Shown here piece after piece: positions 33,837 to 42,450 of a DNA stretch of 64,000 nucleotides. Under the pieces are notes generated by a model, which saw only the letters and a program-made list of their open reading frames with translations, did not search any database and had not been told where the DNA came from. Every line of letters begins with the position of its first letter. Within the stretch, counting starts at the first letter, position 1. Both the position numbers and the translations under genes were made by a program. Source of the DNA: Streptomyces rubradiris (GTDB taxonomy: Bacteria; Actinomycetota; Actinomycetes; Streptomycetales; Streptomycetaceae); assembly GCF_016860525.1 (NCBI RefSeq), contig NZ_BNEA01000015.1, positions 434,001 to 498,000 on the forward strand, read 5' to 3'.

Positions 33837-35278
33837 GAGCCGGCGCCCGGGACGACGTAGTACAGCCGGACCGTGCCGACGGCCGTGGACGTCCAGCCGC
33901 GGGCGTAACCGGGCGGCGCGGCTCCGGCCGGCACGAGCGCGGCGACCGGCATCCGCCGGGCGGTCCGGGTGATGGCGTCCGGCGTGGTGTTGGCGTTGGG
34001 CCCGGTGGTCGCGGCCGAGGCGCAGCCGGCGGCGTACGCGACCGGGATGGCCTCGTGGCCGGTGAGCAGGCAGGGCGGGCGGACGCCATGGCCACGCAGA
34101 GCCGCCACGGTACGGGCCCATGCCTCGCGCGCGCGGACGGTGTTGTCCGTCGTCCGCACGGCCACGGCGAGCTGCGCCGCGAGGTGCGCGGCGAGCCCGG
34201 CGCACACCAGCGCCCGGACCGGCGCGCGCCGGGCGGACAGCAGGCGGGCGAGGGCGTCGGCGAGCGGCACGGCCAGCAGGGCGTAGGCGGGCAGCAGGAA
34301 GCGTGGCGCCGCGTAGCCGATCAGGAACAGGTAGGGGAAGGCGGCCGTCGCGGCGCAGCCGAGCGGGAGCAGGGTGGCCGCCGGACGCCGGGCACGGAGG
34401 GCGACGAGCACGGCGAGCGCGGCGAGCGGGAGCAGGGCGAACCACCACAGGGTGAGCAGGGGGTGCGGCAGGGCGCCGGTGCACGGCCGGCACAGCGTCC
34501 GGCCACCCAGAGCTCGCAGTTGGTCCACGACGGCGAGGTGCCAGCCGAGGCCGCCCTGGATCGCCGAGCCGTCGGACAGCCGGCGGGCCAGGCCGCCGTA
34601 GCTCGTGTACGCCTCGGCGACCCACTCGGCGGCGCCGGCCGCGAGTCCCGCCGAAAGGGCGAGCAGGGCCCGCCACCGACGGCGCGCCAGGCCCGCGGCG
34701 ACCAGGGGCAGGACCGCCCATACCGCGTCCACCGGCCGCATCCACGCCATCAGCGCCGCGCCGCCCGCCAGCCCCCACAGGGCCGTGCGGCCGGTGCGGG
34801 CGCGCAGGAAGCAGCCGACGGCGGCCAGGGCGCCGAGGGCGACCCAGAGGTTGGGCATGGCCTGGGGACCGTAGAAGAGGGTCACCCACAGGGAGCCGAA
34901 CAGGCCGCCGGCCAGGGCGAGGACGCGGACGGGGAACAGGCCGCGCCAGGCCCGCAGGGCCCAGTACAGGGCGCAGCCGGACAGCAGGGCGAGGTAGAGC
35001 CGCAGCAGCGCGGTGGACGACGACCAGGCCGCGACAGGGGCGACCAGCAGCGAGACGCCCCGCGCGCGGGGCGCGCTGAAGAAGGCGGCGGGGGCGTGGC
35101 GGCCGACCTGGCTGACGTACACCGTCTCGTCCCAGCCGAGCCCCATGCCGGGCGGTACGAGGAGGAGTTGGGCCACGGTGAAGGCCGCGGCGACGGCGGC
35201 GAGCGGCCAGGTGGTACGCGTGGGGGCGGAGCGCGCGCGGCTCGCCGTGCCGAGTGTCGCGTGCGCGCTGCCGGCCAT
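33833..35278 (-). CDS. GT39-like membrane glycosyltransferase
   Basis: 481 residues with an estimated ten or more transmembrane helices. The GLGWDETVYVSQVGRHAP loop near the N terminus carries the D-E acidic pair typical of GT-C (ArnT/PMT-like) polyprenyl-phosphate-sugar transferases. The C-terminal ~120 residues are soluble and extracytoplasmic. The transferred sugar and acceptor cannot be told from sequence. Start at 35278 is supported by AAGGGG; upstream in-frame ATGs exist. It is coupled by a 4-bp overlap to the flippase-like gene, suggesting a module that modifies a cell-envelope glycolipid or polymer. Confidence 0.82.
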   Translation of the reverse strand: MAGSAHATLGTASRARSAPTRTTWPLAAVAAAFTVAQLLLVPPGMGLGWDETVYVSQVGRHAPAAFFSAPRARGVSLLVAPVAAWSSSTALLRLYLALLSGCALYWALRAWRGLFPVRVLALAGGLFGSLWVTLFYGPQAMPNLWVALGALAAVGCFLRARTGRTALWGLAGGAALMAWMRPVDAVWAVLPLVAAGLARRRWRALLALSAGLAAGAAEWVAEAYTSYGGLARRLSDGSAIQGGLGWHLAVVDQLRALGGRTLCRPCTGALPHPLLTLWWFALLPLAALAVLVALRARRPAATLLPLGCAATAAFPYLFLIGYAAPRFLLPAYALLAVPLADALARLLSARRAPVRALVCAGLAAHLAAQLAVAVRTTDNTVRAREAWARTVAALRGHGVRPPCLLTGHEAIPVAYAAGCASAATTGPNANTTPDAITRTARRMPVAALVPAGAAPPGYARGWTSTAVGTVRLYYVVPGAGS

Positions 35279-35477
35279 GACCACCCCTTGTATCCCCATA
35301 GGTCGTAGGGTCCACTGTCCCGCGCCGCCCCTCGACTGCCGGGAGGCGAGCGGCGGGAACACGGCCGGACCGGCCCGGATCACCCGGCCGTGCCCGGCGG
35401 GCAGGGCCATCCGGCCGACGGCCCTGCCTTCCGTCCTGCCTTCCGTATGGTGGCGGGCAGGGTCGGCGCGGGGTCCC

Positions 35478-35676
35478 GTGGCCGTCGGCGGCGCGGCGCG
35501 GGGGGCCTGGAGCGCGCGCTACTCGCCGTTCCGGGCCGCCGACCGTCCGCTGACCCCGGCGGAGATCCGGCAGTCGATCGGCGGCGGGTTCGCGTACGAC
35601 ACGGTGCCCACGGGGCGGGCCGGCCGCGACTGGCTCAAGGGGCGCGGGGAACTGCGCGACCGGCCACGCACGTCTC
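35478..35676 (+). pseudogene. Possible 5' remnant of an unidentified gene
   Basis: In the 439-bp gap between two leftward genes, the plus strand reads from a GTG at 35478 as VAVGGAARGAWSARYSPFRAADRPLTPAEIRQS and so on, ending near DWLKGRGELRDRP. The composition is protein-like rather than shadow-like, but the reading then runs into the antisense of the GH65 gene. I do not recognise the family. It may be the start of a gene cut off by insertion of the sugar cluster, or chance. Confidence 0.25.
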
Positions 35677-35717
35677 CACCCGGCGCACGACCCGCACCCC
35701 CTACGGCGCTCCGCGAT

Positions 35718-38081
35718 TCACCGCCCCCCGCCCGCGTTCGGTGCCCGGTGCCGCGGCTGGGTGGGGGTGGGCCGGTGTACCACCGGTGGTACGGGGCGGA
35801 CCGCCGGCTCGTCGGTGTTGACCGTCAACGGCTCGCCGTGGTGACGGAGCGTCAGGGGCTCGCCGTCCAGCAGCGCGTACGTCACCTTGTCCGCGCCGAT
35901 GTCCACGCGCAGTCGGCGTCCGCGGAAGGCGACGTGGAAGGCGAGGCGGCGCAGCCGTTCGGGCAGGCGGGGCGCGAACCGCAGCCGGTCGCCGTCGCGG
36001 CGCATGCCGCCGAACCCGGCGACCAGCGCCATCCAGGTGCCGGCGAGCGAGGCGATGTGCAGCCCGTCCCGGGTGTTGTGCTCCAGGTCCGCGAGGTCCA
36101 TCAGCGCGGCCTCGGCGGTGTAGGCGTAGGCGAGGTCCAGATGGCCGGTCTGGGCGGCGACGACGGCCTGGCAGCAGGCGGACAGGGAGGAGTCGCGGAC
36201 GGTCAGCGGCTCGTAGTAGGCGAAGTTCCGGGCGATCTGCTCCTCGTCGTACTCCTGCTCGAACCAGTCACCGCAGGTGTACATGGCCAGCACCAGGTCG
36301 GCCTGTTTGACGACCTGTTTGCGGTAGAGGTCGAAGTAGGGGAAGTGCAGCAGCAGCGGGTACTGGTCGGGGCGGGTGGCGTCGAAGTCCCAGCGCTGGT
36401 AGCGGGTGAACCCGGCGTGCTGTTCGTGGACGCCGAGTTCGTCGTTGTAGGGGATGTGCATGGCGTCGGCGGCGTCCCGCCAGGCCGCGCTCTCCTCCTC
36501 GTCCACGCCGAGGTGCCGGGCCCGGTCGGGGTGGCGCTCGGCGGCCTCGGCGGCGGCGCGCAGGTTCTGCCGGGCCATCAGGTTGGTGTACGTGTTGTCG
36601 TCGGCGACCGCGCTGTACTCGTCGGGGCCGGTGACGCCGTCGAGGTGGAAGACGCCGTGGGTGTCGTGGTGGCCGAGCGACCGCCACAGCCGGGCGGTCT
36701 CCACCAGCAGCTCCAGGCCGGTCTCCCGTTCGAAGTCGGTGTCGCCGGTGGCCTCGACGTACCGGGTGGCGGCGTCGGCTATGCCGGCGTTGACGTGGAA
36801 GGCGGCGGTGCCGGCCGGCCAGTAGGCGGAGCCCTCCGGCCCGGCGATGGTCCGCCAGGGGAACGCGGCCCCGGCGAGCCCGAGCTGGACCGCCCGTTCG
36901 CGGGCCTCGTCCAGGGTGCTGTACCGCCAGCGCAGCGCCTCGGCGACGGCCTGTGGGGCGGTGTGGGTGAGCACGGGCAGCACGAACATCTCGGTGTCCC
37001 AGAAGGCGTGCCCGTCGTAGCCGGAGCCGGTCAGTCCCTTCGCCGGTATCGCCCGCCGCTCGGCGCGGGCCCCGGCCTGGAGCACGTGGAACAGCGCGAA
37101 CCGGACGGCCTGCTGGATCTCCTCGTCGCCCTCCACCTCCACGTCGGCACCGGCCCAGAAGTCGTCCAGGCAGGCCCGCTGGCCGTCGAGCAGGCCCTGC
37201 CAGCCGTCGTGCGCCGCGGCGGCGAGCGCGGCGTCGACCTGGTCGGCCATCGCGGGCAGCGACCGGGCGCCGGACCAGCCGTGCGCGACCAGCTTCTCCA
37301 CCCGGAGCGTCTGTCCCGGCTCCAGCACGGAGGTGACGGTCAGCCGGGCCACGTCGATGCCGCTCTCGCTGCGGGTGGTGGTGCGTTCGGGGCCGGTGAC
37401 GACGTGGTCGGCGGCCACGGCGACCCTGAGGCCGCTGCGCCGGGTGCGGTGCACCAGCCGCAGCCGGTTGCCGGAGGCGAAGTCGTCCTCCTGCTCCAGC
37501 GGTGACTTCAGGGCGCGGGCCGCGCGCGGGTCGCCGTCGGGCTCGGGCAGGCTCTCGTTGGCGACCAGTTCGGACTGGATCACCACCCGGCTGCGGTCGC
37601 CGACGGCCTCCACCTCGTAGGCGACGGCGGCCACCGCCCGCTGGGCGAGCGACACCAGCCGGGTGGAGCGCACCCGGACCGTGGAGCCGGCCGGGGAGGT
37701 CCATTCGCAGGTGCGCTCCAGCACGCCCCGGCGCAGGTCCAGGACGCGTTCGTGGGCGACGAGCCGGCCGTAGCGCAGGTCGAACGGCTCGTCGTCCACC
37801 AGCAGCCGGATGATCTTGCCGTTGGTGACGTTGATGACGGTCTGTCCGGACTCCGGGTAGCCGTAGCCGGCCTCCGCGTACGGCAGCGGGTGTACCTCGT
37901 GGACGCCGTTGAGGTAGCTGCCGGGCAGGCCGTGCGGCTCGCCCTCGTCGAGGTTGCCGCGCCAGCCGACGTGCCCGTTGGACAGCGCGAAGACCGACTC
38001 GCTCTGGGCGAGCACGCCGAGATCGAGGGCGGTCTCCCGGACGGTCCAGGGTTCGACGGCGTACGACCGGTCGGTGATCAC
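35718..38081 (-). CDS. Glycoside hydrolase family 65 disaccharide phosphorylase (maltose/trehalose/kojibiose type)
   Basis: 787 residues. An N-terminal super-beta-sandwich (about 1-270, FALSNGHVGWRGNLDEGEPHGLPGSYLNG) is joined by helices to an (alpha/alpha)6 barrel. The general acid is Glu488 in VTGPDEYS, and substrate-pocket blocks include GYDGHAFWDTEMFVLP and YKQVVKQADLVLAMY. Such inverting phosphorylases convert an alpha-linked disaccharide and phosphate to glucose plus beta-glucose 1-phosphate. The GTG start at 38081 has GGGAGG upstream and overlaps the stop of the beta-phosphoglucomutase gene (GTGA), so the pair is translationally coupled and metabolically sequential. Which disaccharide is used cannot be decided by eye. 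The Pro/Arg-rich C-terminal ~30 residues look like an extension. Confidence 0.92.
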   Translation of the reverse strand: MITDRSYAVEPWTVRETALDLGVLAQSESVFALSNGHVGWRGNLDEGEPHGLPGSYLNGVHEVHPLPYAEAGYGYPESGQTVINVTNGKIIRLLVDDEPFDLRYGRLVAHERVLDLRRGVLERTCEWTSPAGSTVRVRSTRLVSLAQRAVAAVAYEVEAVGDRSRVVIQSELVANESLPEPDGDPRAARALKSPLEQEDDFASGNRLRLVHRTRRSGLRVAVAADHVVTGPERTTTRSESGIDVARLTVTSVLEPGQTLRVEKLVAHGWSGARSLPAMADQVDAALAAAAHDGWQGLLDGQRACLDDFWAGADVEVEGDEEIQQAVRFALFHVLQAGARAERRAIPAKGLTGSGYDGHAFWDTEMFVLPVLTHTAPQAVAEALRWRYSTLDEARERAVQLGLAGAAFPWRTIAGPEGSAYWPAGTAAFHVNAGIADAATRYVEATGDTDFERETGLELLVETARLWRSLGHHDTHGVFHLDGVTGPDEYSAVADDNTYTNLMARQNLRAAAEAAERHPDRARHLGVDEEESAAWRDAADAMHIPYNDELGVHEQHAGFTRYQRWDFDATRPDQYPLLLHFPYFDLYRKQVVKQADLVLAMYTCGDWFEQEYDEEQIARNFAYYEPLTVRDSSLSACCQAVVAAQTGHLDLAYAYTAEAALMDLADLEHNTRDGLHIASLAGTWMALVAGFGGMRRDGDRLRFAPRLPERLRRLAFHVAFRGRRLRVDIGADKVTYALLDGEPLTLRHHGEPLTVNTDEPAVRPVPPVVHRPTPTQPRHRAPNAGGGR

Positions 38082-38818
38082 CGCTTGCCTCCCAGTTCGG
38101 CCAGGTCCTTGACGACGATGTCGGCGCCGTGCGCGTACAGCGCGTCGGTCTGCCCCACCCGGTCCACGCCGACCACATGGCCGAAGCCGCCGGCGCGGCC
38201 CGCGTCCATGCCGGCCAGCGCGTCCTCGAACACGGCCGCGTGGGACGCCTCGACGCCCAGGTCCCGGGCCGCGGCGAGGAAGGTGTCGGGGCGGGGCTTG
38301 CCCGGCAGATGCCGCTCGGCCGCCACCACGCCGTCGATCCGTACGTCGAAGAAGTGCTCGGCGCCCACCGAGCGCAGCACGTCCCGGCAGTTGGCGCTGG
38401 AGGAGACGATCGCGGTGCGCAGGCCCGCGGCGCGCACGGCCTCCAGATAGCGCAGGGTGCCCTCGTACGCCTCGACGCCGCCGGTGCGGATCTTCTCCAG
38501 CAGCAGCTCGTTCTTGCGGTTGCCGAGGCCGTGCACGGTGGCGGCGTCGGGCGGGTCGCCGGGCTCGCCCTCGGGCAGGTGGATGCCGCGCGAGGCGAGG
38601 AAGGCGCGGACGCCGTCGGCGCGGGGGCGGCCGTCCACGTACTCGTCGTAGTCGGCGTGGGCGTCGAACGGCCGCCCCCGCTCGCCGTCGTAGCCGCGCA
38701 GGAACGCGTCGAACGTCTCCTTCCAGGCCGCCGCGTGCACGACGGCCGTCCTGGTGACGACCCCGTCGAGGTCGAAGAGGCAGGCCTGGATGGTGTCGGG
38801 CAGACCGAGCTGAGTCAT
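38078..38818 (-). CDS. pgmB: Beta-phosphoglucomutase (HAD superfamily)
   Basis: 246 residues. HAD motif I is CLFDLDGVVT (nucleophile D16, acid/base D18), motif II SSSAN, motif III with GKPRPDTFLAAA and motif IV FEDALAGMDAG. It converts beta-glucose 1-phosphate made by the coupled GH65 phosphorylase into glucose 6-phosphate. The cap includes RKNELLLEKI-type residues typical of beta-PGM. First gene of the pair. The ATG at 38818 has no strong RBS. It is divergent from the small kinase gene at 38904, leaving 85 bp for both promoters. Confidence 0.9.
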   Translation of the reverse strand: MTQLGLPDTIQACLFDLDGVVTRTAVVHAAAWKETFDAFLRGYDGERGRPFDAHADYDEYVDGRPRADGVRAFLASRGIHLPEGEPGDPPDAATVHGLGNRKNELLLEKIRTGGVEAYEGTLRYLEAVRAAGLRTAIVSSSANCRDVLRSVGAEHFFDVRIDGVVAAERHLPGKPRPDTFLAAARDLGVEASHAAVFEDALAGMDAGRAGGFGHVVGVDRVGQTDALYAHGADIVVKDLAELGGKR

Positions 38819-38903
38819 ACCGAGGACTGTTCCCCGTCCGGGGCACTCCAGTGGGTGGCGCACACCACATGTGCTCCCCGCGGGTGGTGACACACTTTCC
38901 GGT

Positions 38904-39602
38904 GTGCCTGTGACCACCGACCGCGTACCGCGGACCTTCGACGACCTCCTCGCCCGTGCCCGCGCGCTGCCCCGGGACGGTCGGCGCGCCCTGCTCGGCA
39001 TCGCGGGCAGCCCCGGCGCGGGCAAGACGACCCTCGCCGAGCGGCTGGTGGACGCCCTGAACGGTGACGGGCCGCGGTGGGCCGCGCAGGTACCGATGGA
39101 CGGGTTCCACCTCGCCGACGCCGAACTGGACCGGCTGGGCCGCCGGGACCGCAAGGGCGCCCCGGACACCTTCGACGCGGGCGGGTACGCGGCGCTGCTG
39201 CGGCGGCTGCGCGAGGAGAGCGGCGAAGTGGTGTACGCACCGGGGTTCGAGCGGGTGCTGGAGCAGCCGCTGGCGGGCGCGATCCCGGTGCCGCCCGAGG
39301 TCCGCCTGGTCGTGACCGAGGGCAACTACCTGCTGCTGACCGAGGGTTCGTGGGCGCGGGTGCGGCCGTGCCTGGACGAGGTGTGGTTCTGCGAGATCGA
39401 CGAGGCGGAGCGGATCCGCCGACTGGTCGCCCGGCACGAGGAGTTCGGCAAGGAGCACGCGGCGGCGGTGGCCTGGGTGCGGGGCCCGGACCAGCGCAAC
39501 GCCGACCTGGTCGCGTCGACCCGGGAACGGGCGGACCTGCTGGTACCGGCCACCGCGTGTTCCGGCAGACGAACTGCGCCGCCCGGCCTCCATGAGATCT
39601 GA
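38904..39602 (+). CDS. P-loop nucleoside/nucleotide kinase family protein (uridine kinase/PanK-like)
   Basis: 232 residues. Walker A is GIAGSPGAGKTTLAERL (K41), and PMDGFHLADAELDRLG is the phosphoribulokinase/uridine-kinase/bacterial pantothenate-kinase block (catalytic Asp in MDGFH). Strands LVVTEGNYLLL and FCEIDEAERIRRLVARH (lid) follow. The substrate is unknown; related actinobacterial proteins are annotated as fructose or nucleoside kinases. GTG starts at 38904 or 38910 are possible, without a clear RBS. Its divergence from the GH65/beta-PGM pair makes a sugar substrate worth considering. Confidence 0.8.
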   Translation: MPVTTDRVPRTFDDLLARARALPRDGRRALLGIAGSPGAGKTTLAERLVDALNGDGPRWAAQVPMDGFHLADAELDRLGRRDRKGAPDTFDAGGYAALLRRLREESGEVVYAPGFERVLEQPLAGAIPVPPEVRLVVTEGNYLLLTEGSWARVRPCLDEVWFCEIDEAERIRRLVARHEEFGKEHAAAVAWVRGPDQRNADLVASTRERADLLVPATACSGRRTAPPGLHEI

Positions 39603-39839
39603 GGCCGGCTGAAGCCCAGGCCGCCTGAACAGCGACGACCGTACCGACTGATGCCGGACACCCCACCGGACCCCTGTTTCACTGGGCGCCCCTCATACCG
39701 GGCGAAGCGGAGAAGCCGGAGGGCATGCGGGGGTCATCGGTGGACTTCAGCGGCGGTGAGAGCGCGCAAGGCTTGCAGGCATCCACCCCGTCCGTGCGCG
39801 GTGGCTTTTCGTGAGGGCAAGGGAGAGGAAGCGACCAGC

Positions 39840-40508
39840 ATGCCGCAACCCATGGGTGCCACGGCCGAGCCGGCCATGCAGGGGCTCATCCTCGACTTCG
39901 CCGGGGTGTTGACCGCCGATCCGCGGTCCGTGCACCGAACTTGGTGCGAGTCTGAGGGGCTTCGCCCGGAAGCGTGGCGTGCCACGCTCAACGATGACCC
40001 TGAGGGCCGGCGGCTGTACGCGGCGCTGGAGGTCGGTGAGATCGACCAGGAGGAGTGGAACAAGCGCACCGCGGCCCTTCTCGGTGACCATGTCGCACCG
40101 GAGAACCTGATGGGTCGGGCCTGGTCCGCGGTGCCCGCGGCCCGGCGTATGGCCGCGCTCGCGCGTGCCGCCAAGGACGCGGGACACCGTCTCGCTCTCT
40201 TGTCGAACAGCTTCGGCGTGGCCCCCTTCAACCCGTACGAGCACGCCGGCGTTTGGGACCTCTTCGACGTGCACGTCATCTCCGAGCAGGTCGGCATGGC
40301 GAAGCCCGACCCTGCCATCTACGAGCTGACGCTGGCACGCCTCGGGCTGCCTGGACAGGCATGCGTGTTCGTTGACGACCACCCTCGGAACCTCCCACCG
40401 GCGGAGGCCCTGGGCATCACCGCCGTCCTCGCGACGGACGAAGCGTCCACGGTGGCTGAACTGGAAGGGCTGCTCGGTGTGAGCGCCGCGCTCTCCGTCC
40501 AGCGGTGA
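39840..40508 (+). CDS. HAD-superfamily hydrolase (epoxide-hydrolase-N-terminal-like)
   Basis: 222 residues. Motif I is LILDFAGVLT: the nucleophile D19 is present but the usual second Asp is Ala21, as in the sEH-N-like branch that has DFGGV. Motif II is LLSNSFG, motif III K in GMAKPDPAIYELTLARLG, motif IV CVFVDDHPRNL. Probably a phosphatase of a small metabolite; the missing acid/base suggests altered activity. GGGAGAGGAAG precedes the ATG. G+C content is slightly lower than in neighbours. The 237-bp gap before it holds no gene. Confidence 0.85.
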   Translation: MPQPMGATAEPAMQGLILDFAGVLTADPRSVHRTWCESEGLRPEAWRATLNDDPEGRRLYAALEVGEIDQEEWNKRTAALLGDHVAPENLMGRAWSAVPAARRMAALARAAKDAGHRLALLSNSFGVAPFNPYEHAGVWDLFDVHVISEQVGMAKPDPAIYELTLARLGLPGQACVFVDDHPRNLPPAEALGITAVLATDEASTVAELEGLLGVSAALSVQR

Positions 40509-40571
40509 CTTCCCGGCCGACTGGCCCCGGCTCTCGCGAGTGCGCTTGCCGTCCCGTCTCCGGCCGATCGT

Positions 40572-40619
40572 GTACTGCACGAACGTAAGAGGGACGTACT
40601 GCACGAACGTAAGAGGGAC
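40572..40619. repeat. 24-bp perfect tandem duplication in a 353-bp gap
   Basis: A 24-bp unit starting GTACTGCACGAACGTAAG occurs twice back to back (40572-40595, 40596-40619) without mismatch. Being less G+C-rich than the surroundings, it could be a pair of operator iterons or a recent slippage event. On the minus strand it would encode VPLTFVQY twice, but no gene is evident there. The rest of the gap between the HAD gene and the regulator is featureless apart from the RBS at 40849. Confidence 0.85.
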
Positions 40620-40861
40620 TCCGAGAGCCGGAACGGCAGACTGATGACGCTGTTCGTCTGCTCGGAGATCCTCGGTCCGTATCACACAGCCGGGTGGCGC
40701 CCGCGATGTCGTAGTGGCCCGGGTTGGCGGCTCATCCATGTCTCCGTGCTCATTGAAGCCTGTCCAGGCGCGGTGGGGCTTGCCAGTCCCGCCTCAACCC
40801 CCTGGTCACGAGGGTCGGTGAGCTATGTTGAGTGATCGTGGCAGACAAAGGAGGCCGACCG

Positions 40862-41779
40862 GTGCCCTCGCCGCAGCAGGCACGTGCGCAGGCGTCAGCG
40901 ATCACCTCGGGCCGGACCGCCCCCCAGACCGAGGCCGCCCCGACCTCCCGGCTGCGGGAGCTGTTCGACGGGCCGCGCCTGTCGCCGGGGCAGCGGCGGA
41001 TCGCCCAGTACCTGATCGAGCACCTCACCGAGGCCGCCTTCCTGTCGATCACCGAGCTGGCCGACCGGGTCGGGGTCAGCCAGCCCTCCGTCACCCGCTT
41101 CGCCGCCGCCGTCGGCTTCAGCGGCTACCCCGCGTTGCGGGAGCGGCTCCAGTCGATCGCGCTGAGCGGCCTCGCGGGCGGGCCCGGCGAGGAGGACCGG
41201 GCCAACGAGCTCCAGGCGGCCGTGGACGCCGAGATCGCCAACCTGGAGAACCTGCGGCGCGACTTCGCCGATCCCGACCGGGTCATCCGGGTCGGCCGCG
41301 AGCTGTCCCGCTCCGCCCCGCTGACCGTGCTGGGGCTGCGCATCTCGGTGTCCCTCGCCGAGTACTTCGGCTACGCCGCCCGCCGGATCCACCCGGACGT
41401 GCGGCTGGTGACCCGCGGCGGCAGCGTGGCCTACGACGCGCTGTCGCAGGCCCGTGAGGCGGGCGGCGACTGGGTGCTGGCCTTCGCGATGCCCCGGCAC
41501 TCCCAGGAGACGCTGCAAGCCGTCCGGGTGGCGCGGGCCGCGGGCCTGAAGGTCGCCCTGGTGACGGACCTGGCGCTGGGGCCGCTGGCCGACGAGGCCG
41601 ACGTCACCTTCGCCACCGGCACCGGTTCGCGGCTGGTGTTTGACTCCTACGCGGCACCCGGGGTGCTGGCGGCGGCGCTGCTCCAGGCCATGACGGACGC
41701 CGATCCGGAGCGCACCCAGGCCCGGCTGGAGAAGTACGAGCAGCTGTCGGAGCAGCACCAGTTCTTCCTCCGGGACTGA
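40862..41779 (+). CDS. MurR/RpiR-family transcriptional regulator
   Basis: 305 residues. The N-terminal HTH_6 domain (about 30-110; LSPGQRRIAQYLIEH, LSITELADRVGVSQPSVTRFAAAVGFSGY) is followed by a SIS phosphosugar-binding domain (about 140-280; VLGLRISVSLAEYFGYAARR, VTRGGSVAYDAL, ALVTDLALGPLADEADV). The effector is probably a sugar phosphate or N-acetylated derivative. The GTG at 40862 follows AAAGGAGG at seven bases; the frame is open to 40832. An AT-rich palindrome 112 bp after its stop, before the next gene, is a candidate target. Confidence 0.92.
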   Translation: MPSPQQARAQASAITSGRTAPQTEAAPTSRLRELFDGPRLSPGQRRIAQYLIEHLTEAAFLSITELADRVGVSQPSVTRFAAAVGFSGYPALRERLQSIALSGLAGGPGEEDRANELQAAVDAEIANLENLRRDFADPDRVIRVGRELSRSAPLTVLGLRISVSLAEYFGYAARRIHPDVRLVTRGGSVAYDALSQAREAGGDWVLAFAMPRHSQETLQAVRVARAAGLKVALVTDLALGPLADEADVTFATGTGSRLVFDSYAAPGVLAAALLQAMTDADPERTQARLEKYEQLSEQHQFFLRD

Positions 41780-41890
41780 CCGGCGAGCGTACGGCCGGTT
41801 CCTCCCGCCCGTGCCGGGCCGTCGTGGAGATCGGGCAGTCGTGAAGATATTGCGGCCATCGGCCTCCGGGACGGGGATGATTCACCGCAT

Positions 41891-41918
41891 AAGACGTATG
41901 AATGTTTTCATACGTCTT
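41891..41918. promoter_or_regulatory. AT-rich 28-bp operator-like palindrome
   Basis: Twelve-base perfect arms (AAGACGTATGAA and its complement) flank a four-base centre, TGTT. The sequence is strikingly AT-rich for this genome, and its right arm overlaps the putative -35 element of the next gene. That is a repressor-site geometry. The ATGAA-n4-TTCAT core resembles targets of RpiR-type regulators, one of which is encoded immediately upstream. A terminator for the regulator gene is the alternative. Confidence 0.65.
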
Positions 41919-41945
41919 GCAAAGCGCTAGGCATATATAAATACT
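41917..41945 (+). promoter_or_regulatory. Putative vegetative promoter for the small protein at 41974
   Basis: TTGCAA (41917-41922) and AATACT (41940-41945) with 17-bp spacing resemble a HrdB-type promoter; TATATAAATA between makes an unusually AT-rich -10 region. Initiation would fall about 20 bp before the start codon. Confidence 0.4.
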
Positions 41946-41973
41946 GCCCTCCGGACGCCGCCCACCGGAAGCG

Positions 41974-42354
41974 ATGATCATGCCCCTGACCAGCACGCGC
42001 ATCAGCCAAGACTGGCCCTGTCAGGTCAAGACGCCGGGCAGCTACGACTGGGAACGATCGGCGGTCAAGTGGCTGCGCGAGCTGATCCCCGCGCGCTACG
42101 CCGGCTACCCGGCACTCATCCGGCACCCGGTCCTGCTCGCCCGGCACGCGCAGATCCAGGTGCAGCAGGAGATCCGGGTCGCCCGGACCGCCCTGCAGAC
42201 GGCGCGGACCGAGCTGCCGGTGCTCGGACTGCCCGAATCGGTGATCGAACACACGATCAAGCTGTACGCCGCGGAGGTACTCCAGCTCCAGCACATCGCG
42301 CGCAGCGTCCGCGTGGTCAGCGCGGCCCTGGCCGCCCGCGGCACCGCCCGCTGA
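41974..42354 (+). CDS. Conserved-looking small protein of unknown function
   Basis: 126 residues, soluble, mainly helical. A Trp-containing N-terminal part (SQDWPCQVKTPGSYDWERSAVKWLRE) precedes a long amphipathic helix pair (HAQIQVQQEIRVARTALQTA; VIEHTIKLYAAEVLQLQHIA). No domain recognised. ATG at 41974 or 41980; GGAAG is nearer ideal distance for the second. The clear operator and promoter elements upstream show that it is a regulated gene, possibly by the adjacent RpiR protein. Confidence 0.7.
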   Translation: MIMPLTSTRISQDWPCQVKTPGSYDWERSAVKWLRELIPARYAGYPALIRHPVLLARHAQIQVQQEIRVARTALQTARTELPVLGLPESVIEHTIKLYAAEVLQLQHIARSVRVVSAALAARGTAR

Positions 42355-42450
42355 CCCCGGCCCCGGCCTCCCGGGCTCATACGGCGGTCACCGGAACCGG
42401 GGCCCGGCAGACGAGTGATCCGAGCGGCCCTGGTGTGCGATGCTCGACGC

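Noticed and set aside
35718..39593. Single 1291-residue fusion of GH65 with upstream sequence
   Set aside because: The upstream part is a different frame shadow of beta-PGM; the GTG at 38081 with GGGAGG gives a normal-length GH65 enzyme.
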